Position numbers and translations under genes: made by a program. From positions 930,001-994,000 of the forward strand of contig NZ_WHKF01000002.1 in the NCBI RefSeq assembly GCF_009295825.1: 64,000 nucleotides of DNA. The letters are read 5' to 3'. The notes under the pieces are model-generated. The model was not told where the DNA came from, did not search any database, and saw only the letters and a list, made by a program, of their open reading frames with translations. This document shows, in pieces, positions 17,712 through 26,644 of this stretch (within the stretch, counting starts at the first letter, position 1; each line of letters starts with the position of its first letter). This DNA comes from Marinifilum sp. N1E240 (GTDB lineage: Bacteria; Bacteroidota; Bacteroidia; Bacteroidales; Marinifilaceae).

Positions 17712-19322
17712 ATGGACCCTCTTTGGCTAGCTATTGCATTTGCATTAGGACTTGTTGTAAAATTGGTTGGATTACCACCATTAATTGGCTATTTATTAGC
17801 CGGTTTTACCCTGAAATACTTTGGTGTTGAATCTGATAATTTGATCGAAAGTATATCAGAACTGGGTATTACCCTACTCCTTTTCACCATTGGACTCAAA
17901 CTTAGAATAAAAGACTTATTGCATCGCGAAGTTTGGGGAGGAGCCTCCATACACATGCTATTGGTTACTCTGCTTATGGCTGTTATTCTATTTGGATTGA
18001 GTTACACTTCGCTAAGTATATTTACCAATTTTACCTGGCAACAAGCCTTCATCATTGGATTTGCTTTAAGCTTTTCCAGTACCATTTATGCGGTTAAAAT
18101 ATTGGAAGAAAAAAGTGAAATGAAATCAGCTTATGGTATTCTTTCAATCGGAATTCTAATTATTCAGGATATTTTTGCTGTATTCTACATTGTATTAGTA
18201 GCGGGTAAATTGCCTACCCTTTGGGCTATAGGTCTGCCAGTACTCTTTGTAATCATACGTCCATTATTACTTCTCATTCTCGATAAAATAGGTCATGGTG
18301 AAGTATTGGTACTTTATGGTTTTTTTCTGGCTTTTGTTGTAGGTGCTGAGCTGTTCAAATTTGTGGGTTTAAAAGCGGATTTGGGTGCTTTAGTTGTCGG
18401 AATACTGATTTCCAATCACAAAAAGGCAAAGGAATTGGCTGATTCTTTAATGAATTTCAAAGACATCTTTTTAATAGGTTTCTTTTTATCCATCGGATTG
18501 ATTGGATTGCCAAGTCTGGAAATGTTGATTCTTGCTGTACTACTAGCGATTGCGATCAATTTTAAAGTCATTCTTTACTTTTTAGTGCTAACAAGGTTTA
18601 GGGTTCGTGCCAGAACATCGGTATTCACCTCTTTTGCCTTAGCCAATTTCAGTGAGTTTGGATTGATTGTTGCCTCAATTGCGGTAGCTAAGGGTTTACT
18701 TCCTTCTGATTGGCTGGTATCTATAGCTATTGCTGTAGCCATTACCTTTATCATATCCTCCCCTTTAAATGCCAAAGCACATAAAATTTACTACTCGGTT
18801 AAAGATCGCCTACGCAAATTCGAAACACAAAAGCGTTTGATTTACGATAAAGCTTTCGATATTGGCAATGCTGAAATTCTGGTGTTTGGAATGGGTAAAT
18901 TAGGCGTTTCGGTTTACAATCAGCTCAACCACATCTATGGGCGTAAAGTATTGGGATTGGACTACAATTACGATGTAGTACAACAGCTTAAAAAAGAAGG
19001 CAGAAACATTCAACAGGATGATGCTGCGGATAGTGAATTTTGGGAAAATATCTTTGAGAAACCTAATCATCACAAGGTGCATTTAGTAATGCTCTGCATG
19101 AACGATCACAAATCAAACCTATTTGCCATAGAACGTCTCCAGAAAACCTCTTATAATGGAAGCATTGCAGCCATTGCCCGTTACGAGGATGAACGCAAAC
19201 AGCTCGAAAAAATGAATGTTGATGCAGTTTACGACATCTATTCAGAAGCTGGATATGGTTTTGCAAATCACGTTTGCCATCAGATTGATATCGGATGTGA
19301 AGCCAGGAAGCCTTTGTGGTAG
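17712..19322 (+). CDS. CPA2-type monovalent cation/proton antiporter with TrkA-N domain
   Basis: A 536-aa protein of the KefB/YbaL type. Residues 1-360 make about twelve membrane helices of the Na+/H+ exchanger fold, with the typical start LAIAFALGLVVKLVGLPPLIGYLLAG and a GLKADLGALVVGILISNH region near 225. The cytosolic part has a Rossmann fold (AEILVFGMGKLGVSVYNQLN, about 382-401, GxGxxG) for nucleotide control. It probably exchanges K+ or Na+ for protons. It stands alone on the plus strand; the cation cannot be decided from sequence. Confidence 0.9.
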   Translation: MDPLWLAIAFALGLVVKLVGLPPLIGYLLAGFTLKYFGVESDNLIESISELGITLLLFTIGLKLRIKDLLHREVWGGASIHMLLVTLLMAVILFGLSYTSLSIFTNFTWQQAFIIGFALSFSSTIYAVKILEEKSEMKSAYGILSIGILIIQDIFAVFYIVLVAGKLPTLWAIGLPVLFVIIRPLLLLILDKIGHGEVLVLYGFFLAFVVGAELFKFVGLKADLGALVVGILISNHKKAKELADSLMNFKDIFLIGFFLSIGLIGLPSLEMLILAVLLAIAINFKVILYFLVLTRFRVRARTSVFTSFALANFSEFGLIVASIAVAKGLLPSDWLVSIAIAVAITFIISSPLNAKAHKIYYSVKDRLRKFETQKRLIYDKAFDIGNAEILVFGMGKLGVSVYNQLNHIYGRKVLGLDYNYDVVQQLKKEGRNIQQDDAADSEFWENIFEKPNHHKVHLVMLCMNDHKSNLFAIERLQKTSYNGSIAAIARYEDERKQLEKMNVDAVYDIYSEAGYGFANHVCHQIDIGCEARKPLW

Positions 19323-19550
19323 TATAGTAGAAAAGTTGAAAAGTCAAAAGGTTAAAAAGTAGAATGGGAAATGGTAGATAAGCAAAAAGATGAATACTTT
19401 GGATCTCCAACTAAGGTTGGAATTCACAATAAAATTTCATGATATACTAACTTTTAGCTGATAACTGGTAGCTGAACACTTTTTTCTAATTATGACAAAA
19501 AAACACTGAAATTTAAATCCTACTGACATACTGCTGTCACAAGTGTCACT

Positions 19551-19558
19551 TAGATTTG
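19551..19558 (+). promoter_or_regulatory. Bacteroidota -7 element (TAGATTTG) before the GyrI-like gene
   Basis: TAGATTTG fits TAnnTTTG and lies 28 bp before the start at 19587. Two direct TGTCAC hexamers (19535-19540 and 19544-19549) lie just upstream and could be an activator site. No clear -33 TTTG. Confidence 0.5.
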
Positions 19559-19586
19559 TTGTATTGTTAATTTAAAAAATGAAATT

Positions 19587-20045
19587 ATGAAGAAGCAAAC
19601 AGCACCAGCAATGACAGTATTGTCCAAAGTAGTGAGAACAACTTTAGAAGATTTAATTAAAAACATTGAAAACTTTCCAAAGGAAATTGTACAGGAAGCT
19701 GTGAATGCGGGATTACATCCTTCAGGTCCACAATACTGGATCTACAAATGGGAGACTTGTGTTACCGTAGAAGAATTTGAGTTGAAAATTTGTTTGCCCG
19801 TTGCAACATTCGGCAATTCGTTTACAAGTGATAAATTCAAATTGGAGAAGTTAGAAGAATATGTACACGTGAAGAAAACTCATTTGGGTCCCTGGGATCA
19901 GATGATGACCTCTTATGAAGCAATAACAGAAGAAATGAAAGCTGAAAATATAGAAGCCGGTAAAACCTGCCGTGAATTGTATATCAATTGTGATTTTGAA
20001 GCTCCTGAAAACAACATTACCGAAATTCAATTTCAGGTGAACTAG
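19587..20045 (+). CDS. GyrI-like small-molecule-binding protein
   Basis: A 152-aa stand-alone GyrI-like (AraC effector-binding type, SHS2 fold) domain. The end of the protein shows the usual pattern: a Gly-Pro-rich central turn (THLGPWDQMMTSYEAITEEM, about 92-111), CRELYINCDFEAPENNITEI and the final FQVN strand. Such proteins bind hydrophobic small molecules or gyrase; here the ligand is unknown. The WYL-domain regulator starts 112 bp downstream, and a second GyrI-like protein lies at 21238, so the three genes probably form one sensing module. Confidence 0.75.
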   Translation: MKKQTAPAMTVLSKVVRTTLEDLIKNIENFPKEIVQEAVNAGLHPSGPQYWIYKWETCVTVEEFELKICLPVATFGNSFTSDKFKLEKLEEYVHVKKTHLGPWDQMMTSYEAITEEMKAENIEAGKTCRELYINCDFEAPENNITEIQFQVN

Positions 20046-20156
20046 ATTGAATTAGAAGAGAAGTAAAAGATATCCCGGAGTAGTTAAAACCCTTTCGGAG
20101 GAATTGATATTCCGGGTTCTTATCCCATAAATATAAAACAAAAGCAAGTAATAGTT

Positions 20157-21110
20157 TTGAACAGATTAGACAGATTGCAAGCAATATTAACGCAATTACA
20201 AAGCAAAAAAATAGTAAAAGCACAGGAAATTGCAGACCGATTTGGAATAAGCTTAAGAACCGTCTATCGGGATATACGAGCATTGGAAGAAGGAGGAATT
20301 CCTATCGGTGCGGAAGCCGGTGTTGGCTATTTTTTGGATGATAATTACACATTACCACCAATCATGTTTACAACAGAGGAGGCATCAGCAATACTAATGG
20401 CTGGCAAGATCATTCCACATTTATCAGATAAGAATGTGAATCATGCCTTTCAGGATGCTCTGTACAAAATTAAGTCGGTGATGAATGCCGAAGACAAAGC
20501 AGTTCTTGAAAAACTGGATCACTCGGTTAAAGTATTTTCCGGCATGTCTTCTGCTCCTAAAAAAGACAGTATCTATCTTCAGGATATTCAGCAAGCCCTG
20601 ATCCAATCAAAAGTGGTACATCTACTATATTTCGCTCATTACAAACAAGAACTTTCACAAAGGGAAGTGGAACCCATTGGTTTGCTGTTTTATGCTTTAA
20701 ATTGGCATTTGATAGCCTATTGTAAGTTACGAGGTGAATACCGCGATTTTCGACTCGATAGAATCAGGAAACTGGAAATTAGTAAGACCTGTTACAATCG
20801 AAAATTAGACGAAGCTTTTGAAGAATATCTGGAAAGGGAAAAGGAACAATACCAATGCTTCGAAATAGAGTTGCAAGTTAAAAAGGAACTCGCACTCTGG
20901 CTTCATGAATCGAAATACTGGTATGGCTTTTTAAGTGAACAGGAAAATGATGAGTTCGTCAACATGAAATTCTTAAATCCTGATTTAAATGGATTTGCCC
21001 GATGGATTTTAAGTATGACTGATAAGGTTGATATAGTAGCTCCTCTTCGTCTAAAAAGCATGCTGCACGAAATGGTTCAACAACTCTTTCAAAAATATCA
21101 AAACGACTAA
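20157..21110 (+). CDS. YafY-type transcriptional regulator (HTH_11 + WYL domain)
   Basis: A 317-aa regulator. Residues 1-55 are a DeoR-like winged helix (LDRLQAILTQLQSKKIVKAQ then IADRFGISLRTVYRDIRALE), residues 135-210 the WYL domain (VHLLYFAHYKQELSQREVEP and YALNWHLIAYCKLRGEYRDF), and the end the WCX extension. The frame opens with TTG at 20157 and MNRLDRLQ is the normal family start, so TTG is the likely start codon. WYL proteins sense nucleic acid or nucleotide ligands in several systems; here it probably controls the flanking GyrI-like genes. Confidence 0.9.
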   Translation: MNRLDRLQAILTQLQSKKIVKAQEIADRFGISLRTVYRDIRALEEGGIPIGAEAGVGYFLDDNYTLPPIMFTTEEASAILMAGKIIPHLSDKNVNHAFQDALYKIKSVMNAEDKAVLEKLDHSVKVFSGMSSAPKKDSIYLQDIQQALIQSKVVHLLYFAHYKQELSQREVEPIGLLFYALNWHLIAYCKLRGEYRDFRLDRIRKLEISKTCYNRKLDEAFEEYLEREKEQYQCFEIELQVKKELALWLHESKYWYGFLSEQENDEFVNMKFLNPDLNGFARWILSMTDKVDIVAPLRLKSMLHEMVQQLFQKYQND

Positions 21111-21237
21111 CTCATAAGATCTTAATTAATATTACTTGAAATAAGACTTTATTATTTTTAACTTTAAGAAGCACTTTAGAACCCTAGTTCTATTGTTATT
21201 TAAAATTCAAAACTATTTCACCTAAATACTCAAATAT

Positions 21238-22161
21238 ATGCCTAAAACTCACGTTGAAAAATCAATTGCAATTGCTGCTAGCATTGATAAAGTAAAAAGT
21301 ATTATCACCGATTTTCACCAGTGGAAAGCCTGGTCACCATGGTTTATTTTAGAGCCTGACGCCAAGGAATCTGTTTCTGAAGATGGAAAAAGCCATGAAT
21401 GGGATGGAAAACGTATTGGATCAGGAATTATTAGCATTATAGCTGAAAAAGAAGGACTGGTACAGTATGATCTGAAATTCCTAAAACCATGGAAATCGGA
21501 AGCCAAGACCGATTTTGTTCTGGAAAAGTTAGATGAAAACAGCACCAAATTGACTTGGACCATGGATGGTTCTCTCCCATTTTTCATGTTTTGGATGAAA
21601 AACATGATGGAACGCCTAATTGGCATGGACTACGATCGAGGCTTGCTGATGCTGAAAGATTACATCGAAAAAGGACATGTGGAAGCCAAATTGGAATTCT
21701 TAGGAGAATCTCAATTTGAAGGCATCCAATTCGTTGGGGTAAAAAGCGAATGTACCATGGAAACTATTGGCGAAGTAATGACGGAAGATTTCAAAAAAAT
21801 CGCTGACTTTGCCAAAGACAATGAAGAGCTTGTGACCTGCGAATGGTTCTCCGTTTATCACAAGTTCGATTTCAATAAAAACAGAGTGATTTACACCTGT
21901 GGCATCGGCATTAAAACTGAACCTGAAAATATTCCTGCCGGTATGTTTAAAGAGAATCTTCCTGCTAGCAAAATACATACGGTTCGCCACATTGGACCAT
22001 ATGAATTATCTGGTAACGGCTGGAGCGCTATTATGGCAATGGAAAGAGCCAAAGAGTTCAAACAAAATAAGAAAATTCCACCAATGGAATTCTACCGCAA
22101 CAGCCCAATGGAAACCGAACCCAAGGATTTGATTTCGGATATTTGCATGGCGGTAAAATAA
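21238..22161 (+). CDS. SRPBCC domain fused to GyrI-like domain
   Basis: A 307-aa two-domain protein. Residues 1-145 are an SRPBCC (START-like) lipid-binding domain: opening VEKSIAIAASIDKVKSIITD, HQWKAWSPW, then LDENSTKLTWTMDGSLPFFM. Residues 150-307 are a GyrI-like domain with IHTVRHIGPYELSGNGWSAI near 260 and MEFYRNSPMETEPKDLISDI at the end. Both domains bind small hydrophobic molecules. It follows the WYL regulator by 127 bp on the same strand and is closed by a hairpin at 22184-22207. Confidence 0.85.
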   Translation: MPKTHVEKSIAIAASIDKVKSIITDFHQWKAWSPWFILEPDAKESVSEDGKSHEWDGKRIGSGIISIIAEKEGLVQYDLKFLKPWKSEAKTDFVLEKLDENSTKLTWTMDGSLPFFMFWMKNMMERLIGMDYDRGLLMLKDYIEKGHVEAKLEFLGESQFEGIQFVGVKSECTMETIGEVMTEDFKKIADFAKDNEELVTCEWFSVYHKFDFNKNRVIYTCGIGIKTEPENIPAGMFKENLPASKIHTVRHIGPYELSGNGWSAIMAMERAKEFKQNKKIPPMEFYRNSPMETEPKDLISDICMAVK

Positions 22162-22183
22162 ATGATGTACATATTGTAATAGT

Positions 22184-22207
22184 AGAGGCGCAAAGTTTTG
22201 CGCCTCT
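22184..22207 (+). terminator. Hairpin after the SRPBCC-GyrI gene
   Basis: AGAGGCGCAA (22184-22193) pairs with TTGCGCCTCT (22198-22207), a strong GC-rich stem with a 4-nt loop 22 bp after the stop. The T tract after it is weak (AATTGTTAATT). Confidence 0.65.
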
Positions 22208-22218
22208 AATTGTTAATT

Positions 22219-22251
22219 ATGATATTATTATTATTATTATTATTATTATTT
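22219..22251 (+). repeat. Microsatellite (ATT)9
   Basis: Nine ATT units (22224-22250) in the gap before the fluoride operon. Read from the ATG at 22219 they would encode Met-Ile and eight leucines in a 33-codon frame that stops at 22320. Length changes of this repeat would not disturb that frame. No evidence that it is translated. Confidence 0.8.
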
Positions 22252-22521
22252 GCACTTTGTAGGAGATACTTACCCAAAGCCAATATTATAAACAATTGCT
22301 ATGGAAATTTCCCAAAATAAATTACCCTAGTGACGATCTCATATCGAAAATAGAAACTTTTCTTTATAGCAAGACAAGCATTCAAAACTATAGTTACGTC
22401 CTTCTTTCAAGAATATGCCAAATTCATGAAACTGAAATGGTTAGAAGCAAATATATCTTTCACAAATGTCATGAAAGCCACTCTTAATGAACACTAAAAA
22501 GTGAATTTTATCAATTTTTTA

Positions 22522-22554
22522 TTTGCATATATCTAAAAAAAACACATACATTTG
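22522..22554 (+). promoter_or_regulatory. Promoter of the fluoride-resistance operon
   Basis: TTTG at 22522-22525 and TACATTTG at 22547-22554 match the Bacteroidota -33 (TTTG) and -7 (TAnnTTTG) elements with a 21-bp spacer, within the known 19-21 range. Transcription would start near 22559, a few bases before the first stem of the riboswitch. Confidence 0.75.
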
Positions 22555-22562
22555 TTCCCTCA

Positions 22563-22652
22563 AAGGAAATGAAGTCTTCCTATTTGAACCGCCTAATAAG
22601 CTAATGACTTCTGTGAACTAAAAGTTAATACTCAAATTAATTTCACAGAAGT
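22563..22652 (+). ncRNA. Fluoride riboswitch (crcB motif) with translational expression platform
   Basis: P1: AGGAA (22564-22568) with TTCCT (22577-22581). Its loop holds AATG and GAAGT (22571-22575), which forms the pseudoknot P3 with ACTTC (22607-22611). The conserved AACCGC (22587-22592) and GCTAATG (22600-22606) are in place; P2 is unusually short. Expression platform: ACTTCTGTGAA (22607-22617) is perfectly complementary to TTCACAGAAGT (22642-22652), which ends 3 nt before the ATG at 22656. Fluoride binding keeps ACTTC in P3 and would free the start region; without fluoride the 11-bp hairpin would mask it. No T run, so control is probably translational. The downstream gene is a CLC-F antiporter. 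Confidence 0.88.
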
Positions 22653-22655
22653 GTT

Positions 22656-23951
22656 ATGTCAAAACAAATATTATTTCTGGCACAATTAAGAAAATTCTTA
22701 ATTGCTAAGCAGCCTGCACTATTTTCTATTCTGGAATGGTTTAGCATCTCCGTTATTATTGCAATTGCCGTTGGTTCTTGCAGTGCCCTTTTTCTATTGT
22801 CGTTAGAATACGTAACGGAAATCCGCAATACCAATCAAAATATCATTCCATTGCTGCCTGTTGCAGGACTCATCATTGGTTATGCATTCTACAAATGGGG
22901 AAAAGAGATTAATCCTGGTAACAATTTAATCATTACCAACATTCACAATCCCCGAAAGGTAATCCCCTTTAAAATGGCTCCTTTCATTCTAATTGGCACC
23001 GTTCTCACTCATCTGTTCGGTGGATCGGCAGGAAGAGAAGGCACTGCTATTCAAATGGGTGCAGCCATATCCGACCAGTTAACCAAATTATTAAGACTGG
23101 GAAAGAACTATCGGAAATTAATATTGATATCTGGAATGAGCGCAGGATTTGGATCAATTTTCGGAACACCTTTGGCTGGTGCTATTTTCGGACTGGAAGT
23201 TTACCATGTGGGCAAATTAAGATACAATGCCATCTATCCCGCCTTTGTCTCTTCCATAATCGCCGACTACGTTACCAGAAGCTACGGCGTACATCACACC
23301 CTATACAACTTGTCCTTTGTTCCAAATATAAATGTTCCGAATTTAGGATATGCAATACTAGCTGGGATCTGCTTTGGAATTGTAGCCTTACTTTTCTCAA
23401 AAACAACAAATGCGGTAAGCAATTTTGCAAAAAAACACATTAAAAAGTCTTACTTACGACCTTTGTTTGGAGGTGTTCTTATCGTTATTGCCGTTTATTC
23501 ACTTGGCACCAGCAAATACATTGGCTTAGGAATTCCAACAATAGTAGAATCGTTTAATATTCAGCAAATGCCCTATGTGTTCGCAATAAAACTTTTACTT
23601 ACCGCTATCACATTAGGCTCTGGTTTTAAAGGAGGTGAAGTTACTCCTCTTTTCTATATTGGTGCTACGCTTGGGAGTACATTAAGTCTCTTTCTACCCT
23701 TACCCGTTGGATTGCTCGCTGCCATGGGTTTTGTGGCTGTATTTTCGGGAGCATCAAATACACCATTAGCATCCAGCATTATGGCGATTGAATTATTTGG
23801 CATTGCCTGCAGTCCTTATGTAGCTATAACTTGCGTTGTTTCCTATTTAATATCCGGGCACAATGGCATTTACCATTCACAAATTATCGGTGATCCCAAA
23901 TCATTTGCAAAAATAAAGGATACCGGAAAATCCATTCTCGAACTTAAATAA
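22656..23951 (+). CDS. eriC: CLC-F type fluoride/proton antiporter
   Basis: A 431-aa CLC protein with about ten or more membrane helices. Three signature sites point to the fluoride-exporting branch and not to chloride channels: GNNLI (88-92) where chloride CLCs have GSGIP, GREGT (126-130) where they have GREGP, and GGEVTPLF (326-333) where they have GxFxP. The gating glutamate is Glu128. It would expel cytosolic fluoride by exchange with protons. First gene of a five-gene operon that ends at 26625, controlled by the fluoride riboswitch directly upstream. The assignment by residues and by riboswitch agree. Confidence 0.92.
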   Translation: MSKQILFLAQLRKFLIAKQPALFSILEWFSISVIIAIAVGSCSALFLLSLEYVTEIRNTNQNIIPLLPVAGLIIGYAFYKWGKEINPGNNLIITNIHNPRKVIPFKMAPFILIGTVLTHLFGGSAGREGTAIQMGAAISDQLTKLLRLGKNYRKLILISGMSAGFGSIFGTPLAGAIFGLEVYHVGKLRYNAIYPAFVSSIIADYVTRSYGVHHTLYNLSFVPNINVPNLGYAILAGICFGIVALLFSKTTNAVSNFAKKHIKKSYLRPLFGGVLIVIAVYSLGTSKYIGLGIPTIVESFNIQQMPYVFAIKLLLTAITLGSGFKGGEVTPLFYIGATLGSTLSLFLPLPVGLLAAMGFVAVFSGASNTPLASSIMAIELFGIACSPYVAITCVVSYLISGHNGIYHSQIIGDPKSFAKIKDTGKSILELK

Positions 23952-24016
23952 GATTGGTATTTTTCCAATTGAGTATAAAAGTAACTAGAACATAATTTCC
24001 GAAAAGCATAGAAATC

Positions 24017-24385
24017 ATGCATACAAAAGTGACCTATTGTGCACATATCTATTTTAAAAATGGAACAAAGGCAAATCATCTCTCCTGGTATAAAAGGATC
24101 TGGGATCATAGTTTTCTCTCCCATCTTTTAAAAAGAATTAAGGCTGCAAATCTAAAACATGCCAACTGCTTTAGTCCAAAAGCTGGATTTATGAATCATG
24201 CTGATATTGCCTATCACAATATGGAAGTTCCCCATCCTAAATCAGATCAATGCATTGAAATCATTGATAGTAAGGAAAATGTAATTCAATTTTTAGATGA
24301 TAATATGAATTACCTGAAGGATTGTACAATCTTTCATTTTAAAATAAATCAATTCACACAAAAATCAACACAAAATGATGATTAA
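24017..24385 (+). CDS. DUF190 family protein
   Basis: A 122-aa cytosolic protein. From residue 33 on it follows DUF190: [20 protein letters not shown], then KAGFMNH at the place of the family GFG turn, and the end [23 protein letters not shown]190 genes are often found beside the fluoride channel gene crcB, so its position after a CLC-F gene supports a role in fluoride stress; the fold is PII-like, so it may be a regulator. It starts 65 bp after eriC and overlaps the enolase gene by 11 bp, so translation is probably coupled. Confidence 0.8.
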   Translation: MHTKVTYCAHIYFKNGTKANHLSWYKRIWDHSFLSHLLKRIKAANLKHANCFSPKAGFMNHADIAYHNMEVPHPKSDQCIEIIDSKENVIQFLDDNMNYLKDCTIFHFKINQFTQKSTQNDD

Positions 24386-25664
24386 ATCGATTAAAGCCCA
24401 AGAGGTTTTAGACAGTAGAGGAAACCCTACAGTAGAAACAGAAATTACATTAACAAGTGGTGCCAAAGGAAGAGCAATTGTTCCTTCTGGTGCTTCAACT
24501 GGCGAACGCGAAGCTGCCGAGTTACGCGATGGAGATAAAACTCGTTTTTTTGGTAAAGGAGTATTGAAAGCCGTTGCCAATGTAAATAGTGATATTGCCG
24601 ATGCGCTCTGTGGAAAAAAAATTAATGATCAGCGTGAGTTGGATACCATCATGATCAACTTAGATGGAACTCCTAATAAATCGAAACTTGGTGCGAATGC
24701 AATACTATCCGTATCATTAGCATACGCAAAAGCTTGTGCCAACAAAAAAGAGGAAGCATTATTCCAGCATTTGGCTCAACAAGATAAATATGTTTTGCCC
24801 GTTCCCTGCATGAATGTAATTAATGGAGGTGTTCATGCTGATAACAATATAGATTTTCAGGAATTCATGATTGCTCCTCATAATGCTCCCAATTTTGAGA
24901 CAGCCATTCGCATGGGAATAGAAACATTCCATTCTTTAAAAAAAGTTCTGCAAGCCAAAGGTTACAATACTGCCGTAGGAGACGAAGGTGGGTTTGCACC
25001 TAACCTCAAATCGAATGAAGAGGCTATAGAAGTCATACTGGAAGCAATTACTGCTGCTGGTTATGTCCCAGGAAAGGATATTTCCATTTGTTTGGACCCA
25101 GCATCAAGTGAAATGTGGAAAGAAAACAAATATCACTTCTTTAAATCTGATGGATCTTATAAAAGCTCTGAAGAAATGGTTGCCATTTGGGAAGATTGGA
25201 TCAACAAATATCCAATTGTTCTGCTAGAAGATGGCATGGCAGAAAATGACTGGAAAGGATGGCAAATTCTAACGGAAAAATTAGGCGATAAAGTAGAATT
25301 AGTTGGAGATGATATTTTCTGTACCAACGCTAAAATTCTTCAGGAAGGAATTGATAAAAAAGTAGCCAATTCGATTCTTATTAAATTGAATCAAATCGGC
25401 ACCTTAAGTGAAACTATTGACACCATGAAACTGGCAAAAGATAATGGTTATAATTGCTTTGTTTCACACCGATCAGGAGAAACTGAAGATACGACCATTG
25501 CTGATTTTACAGTTGCTTTAGGCGCAGGACATTTAAAAACAGGTTCTGGATGTAGAAGTGAACGGATTTCAAAATTCAATCAATTGCTACGAATAGAAAG
25601 AATTTTAGGCGATAAGGCTGAATTTGCAGGAATAAAAACATTTAAAAATCAATATGTATGCTGA
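24375..25664 (+). CDS. eno: Enolase (phosphopyruvate hydratase) in the fluoride operon
   Basis: A 429-aa enolase, the normal length. All catalytic positions are present: Glu163, Glu204 (DEGGF), Lys337 (LIKLNQIG), His365 (SHRSGETED), Lys388 (KTGSG), and the metal ligands Asp241, Glu285 and Asp312. Several flanking residues differ from the common bacterial form ([29 protein letters not shown]), so this may be a second, specialised copy. Fluoride with phosphate and Mg2+ blocks enolase, so producing it under a fluoride riboswitch would restore glycolysis. Starts inside the DUF190 gene and ends 7 bp into the next one. Another ATG at 24378 is possible. Confidence 0.95.
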   Translation: MMIKSIKAQEVLDSRGNPTVETEITLTSGAKGRAIVPSGASTGEREAAELRDGDKTRFFGKGVLKAVANVNSDIADALCGKKINDQRELDTIMINLDGTPNKSKLGANAILSVSLAYAKACANKKEEALFQHLAQQDKYVLPVPCMNVINGGVHADNNIDFQEFMIAPHNAPNFETAIRMGIETFHSLKKVLQAKGYNTAVGDEGGFAPNLKSNEEAIEVILEAITAAGYVPGKDISICLDPASSEMWKENKYHFFKSDGSYKSSEEMVAIWEDWINKYPIVLLEDGMAENDWKGWQILTEKLGDKVELVGDDIFCTNAKILQEGIDKKVANSILIKLNQIGTLSETIDTMKLAKDNGYNCFVSHRSGETEDTTIADFTVALGAGHLKTGSGCRSERISKFNQLLRIERILGDKAEFAGIKTFKNQYVC

Positions 25665-26014
25665 AAATAAACACCTTACACAACATAGTAAGCGTTGAAT
25701 TTACTGATGGAAAAATAACAAGTTCCGATATCGACGAACTATTTAACCATGTAGAGTTATTTCAAAATAAAAATAAGGAAATCAGCATTTTATTGCTGTT
25801 AGGCAATCATGAAAAGGTTGGTTTAAAAACAAGTATTGAAACGTTCAGGCGAACATTTCAATTGGTGCATCAAATTAAAAAAATTGCGATTATTAGTGAG
25901 CATGACCAATCTGTAATAGCTTTTTTAGATAACCTTTTATGTCCCTGGGAAGAAAAATATTTCAATATTGATGATTTAAATAAAGCCTGGGAATGGATTA
26001 AACACGACTCATAA
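25658..26014 (+). CDS. SpoIIAA-like (STAS-fold) protein
   Basis: A 118-aa cytosolic protein with the alternating beta-alpha plan of the SpoIIAA-like family: [20 protein letters not shown] at residues 11-30, [11 protein letters not shown] at 41-51, a central helix, [20 protein letters not shown] at 83-102 and a closing helix. It has no obvious phosphorylatable serine motif. It overlaps both neighbours (7 bp with eno, 1 bp with marC), so it belongs to the fluoride operon. Role unknown; SpoIIAA-like proteins may bind lipophilic ligands or membranes. Confidence 0.75.
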   Translation: MLKINTLHNIVSVEFTDGKITSSDIDELFNHVELFQNKNKEISILLLLGNHEKVGLKTSIETFRRTFQLVHQIKKIAIISEHDQSVIAFLDNLLCPWEEKYFNIDDLNKAWEWIKHDS

Positions 26015-26625
26015 TGGATTTACTTAACTTTACAATTACAACATTTACGGCTTTTTTTGCAATTGTTAACCCAATTGCTAATGCACCCATATTTATTGGT
26101 TTAACCAAAGACAGAAGCTCCGAAGAAAAGAAAAAAGCATCGAAAACATCAACTTTAGTCGCCTTCTTTATTGGCTTCGCATTTATTCTCTTTGGAAATT
26201 ATATCTTCAAATTTTTCCACCTAACAATTCCAGGTTTTAAAATTGCCGGGGGAATATTATTGTTTTATGTGGGCTTTGAGATGTTACAATCAAAAAAATC
26301 CAACATTCACAATGCTAAGGAGAATGAAGGAAAAGAAAACATCTCAATTTCACCTTTAGCCATACCAATATTGGCAGGTCCAGGCACATTAGTAACCGCA
26401 ATGAATGCAGCCAGTCACGCCAATTGGATACATATTGGATTGATAACTATTTGTTATGCAGCCATTATGATATTAAATTATTTAGCTTTTGTAAATAGCG
26501 GTAAATTACTTCAATTTATTGGCAATGGTTTCATCTTGATCATCGGAAAAATTATGGGATTAATTTTAAGTATTATCGCTGTGAACATGATTCTTGAAGG
26601 GGTAAAATTGGCGTTTGGAGTTTAG
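26014..26625 (+). CDS. marC: MarC family integral membrane protein
   Basis: A 203-aa protein with six predicted membrane helices and the two MarC half-motifs: TAFFAIVNPIANAPIFIGLT near the start (NP in the first helix) and SPLAIPILAGPGTLVTAMNA near residue 112. MarC proteins were once linked to antibiotic resistance without proof; the transported substrate is unknown. Here it is the last gene of the fluoride operon, joined to the SpoIIAA-like gene by TAATG, and is followed by a strong terminator. Confidence 0.9.
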   Translation: MDLLNFTITTFTAFFAIVNPIANAPIFIGLTKDRSSEEKKKASKTSTLVAFFIGFAFILFGNYIFKFFHLTIPGFKIAGGILLFYVGFEMLQSKKSNIHNAKENEGKENISISPLAIPILAGPGTLVTAMNAASHANWIHIGLITICYAAIMILNYLAFVNSGKLLQFIGNGFILIIGKIMGLILSIIAVNMILEGVKLAFGV

Positions 26626-26644
26626 TATAATTTATATTTCTAAA

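Noticed and set aside
19445-19490. Degenerate text of the type TAGCTGATAACTGGTAGCTG, and similar text near 41595-41625
   Set aside because: Looks like low-complexity intergenic filler common in Bacteroidota; no defined repeat unit or symmetry could be set.
20075-20116. CCCGGA...TCCGGG inverted repeat before the WYL regulator
   Set aside because: Arms are only six bases with a long spacer, too weak to call an operator or terminator.
22296-22487. 63-aa plus-strand open frame before the fluoride operon
   Set aside because: No domain, biased composition, and ends before the promoter of the next operon; nothing supports translation.
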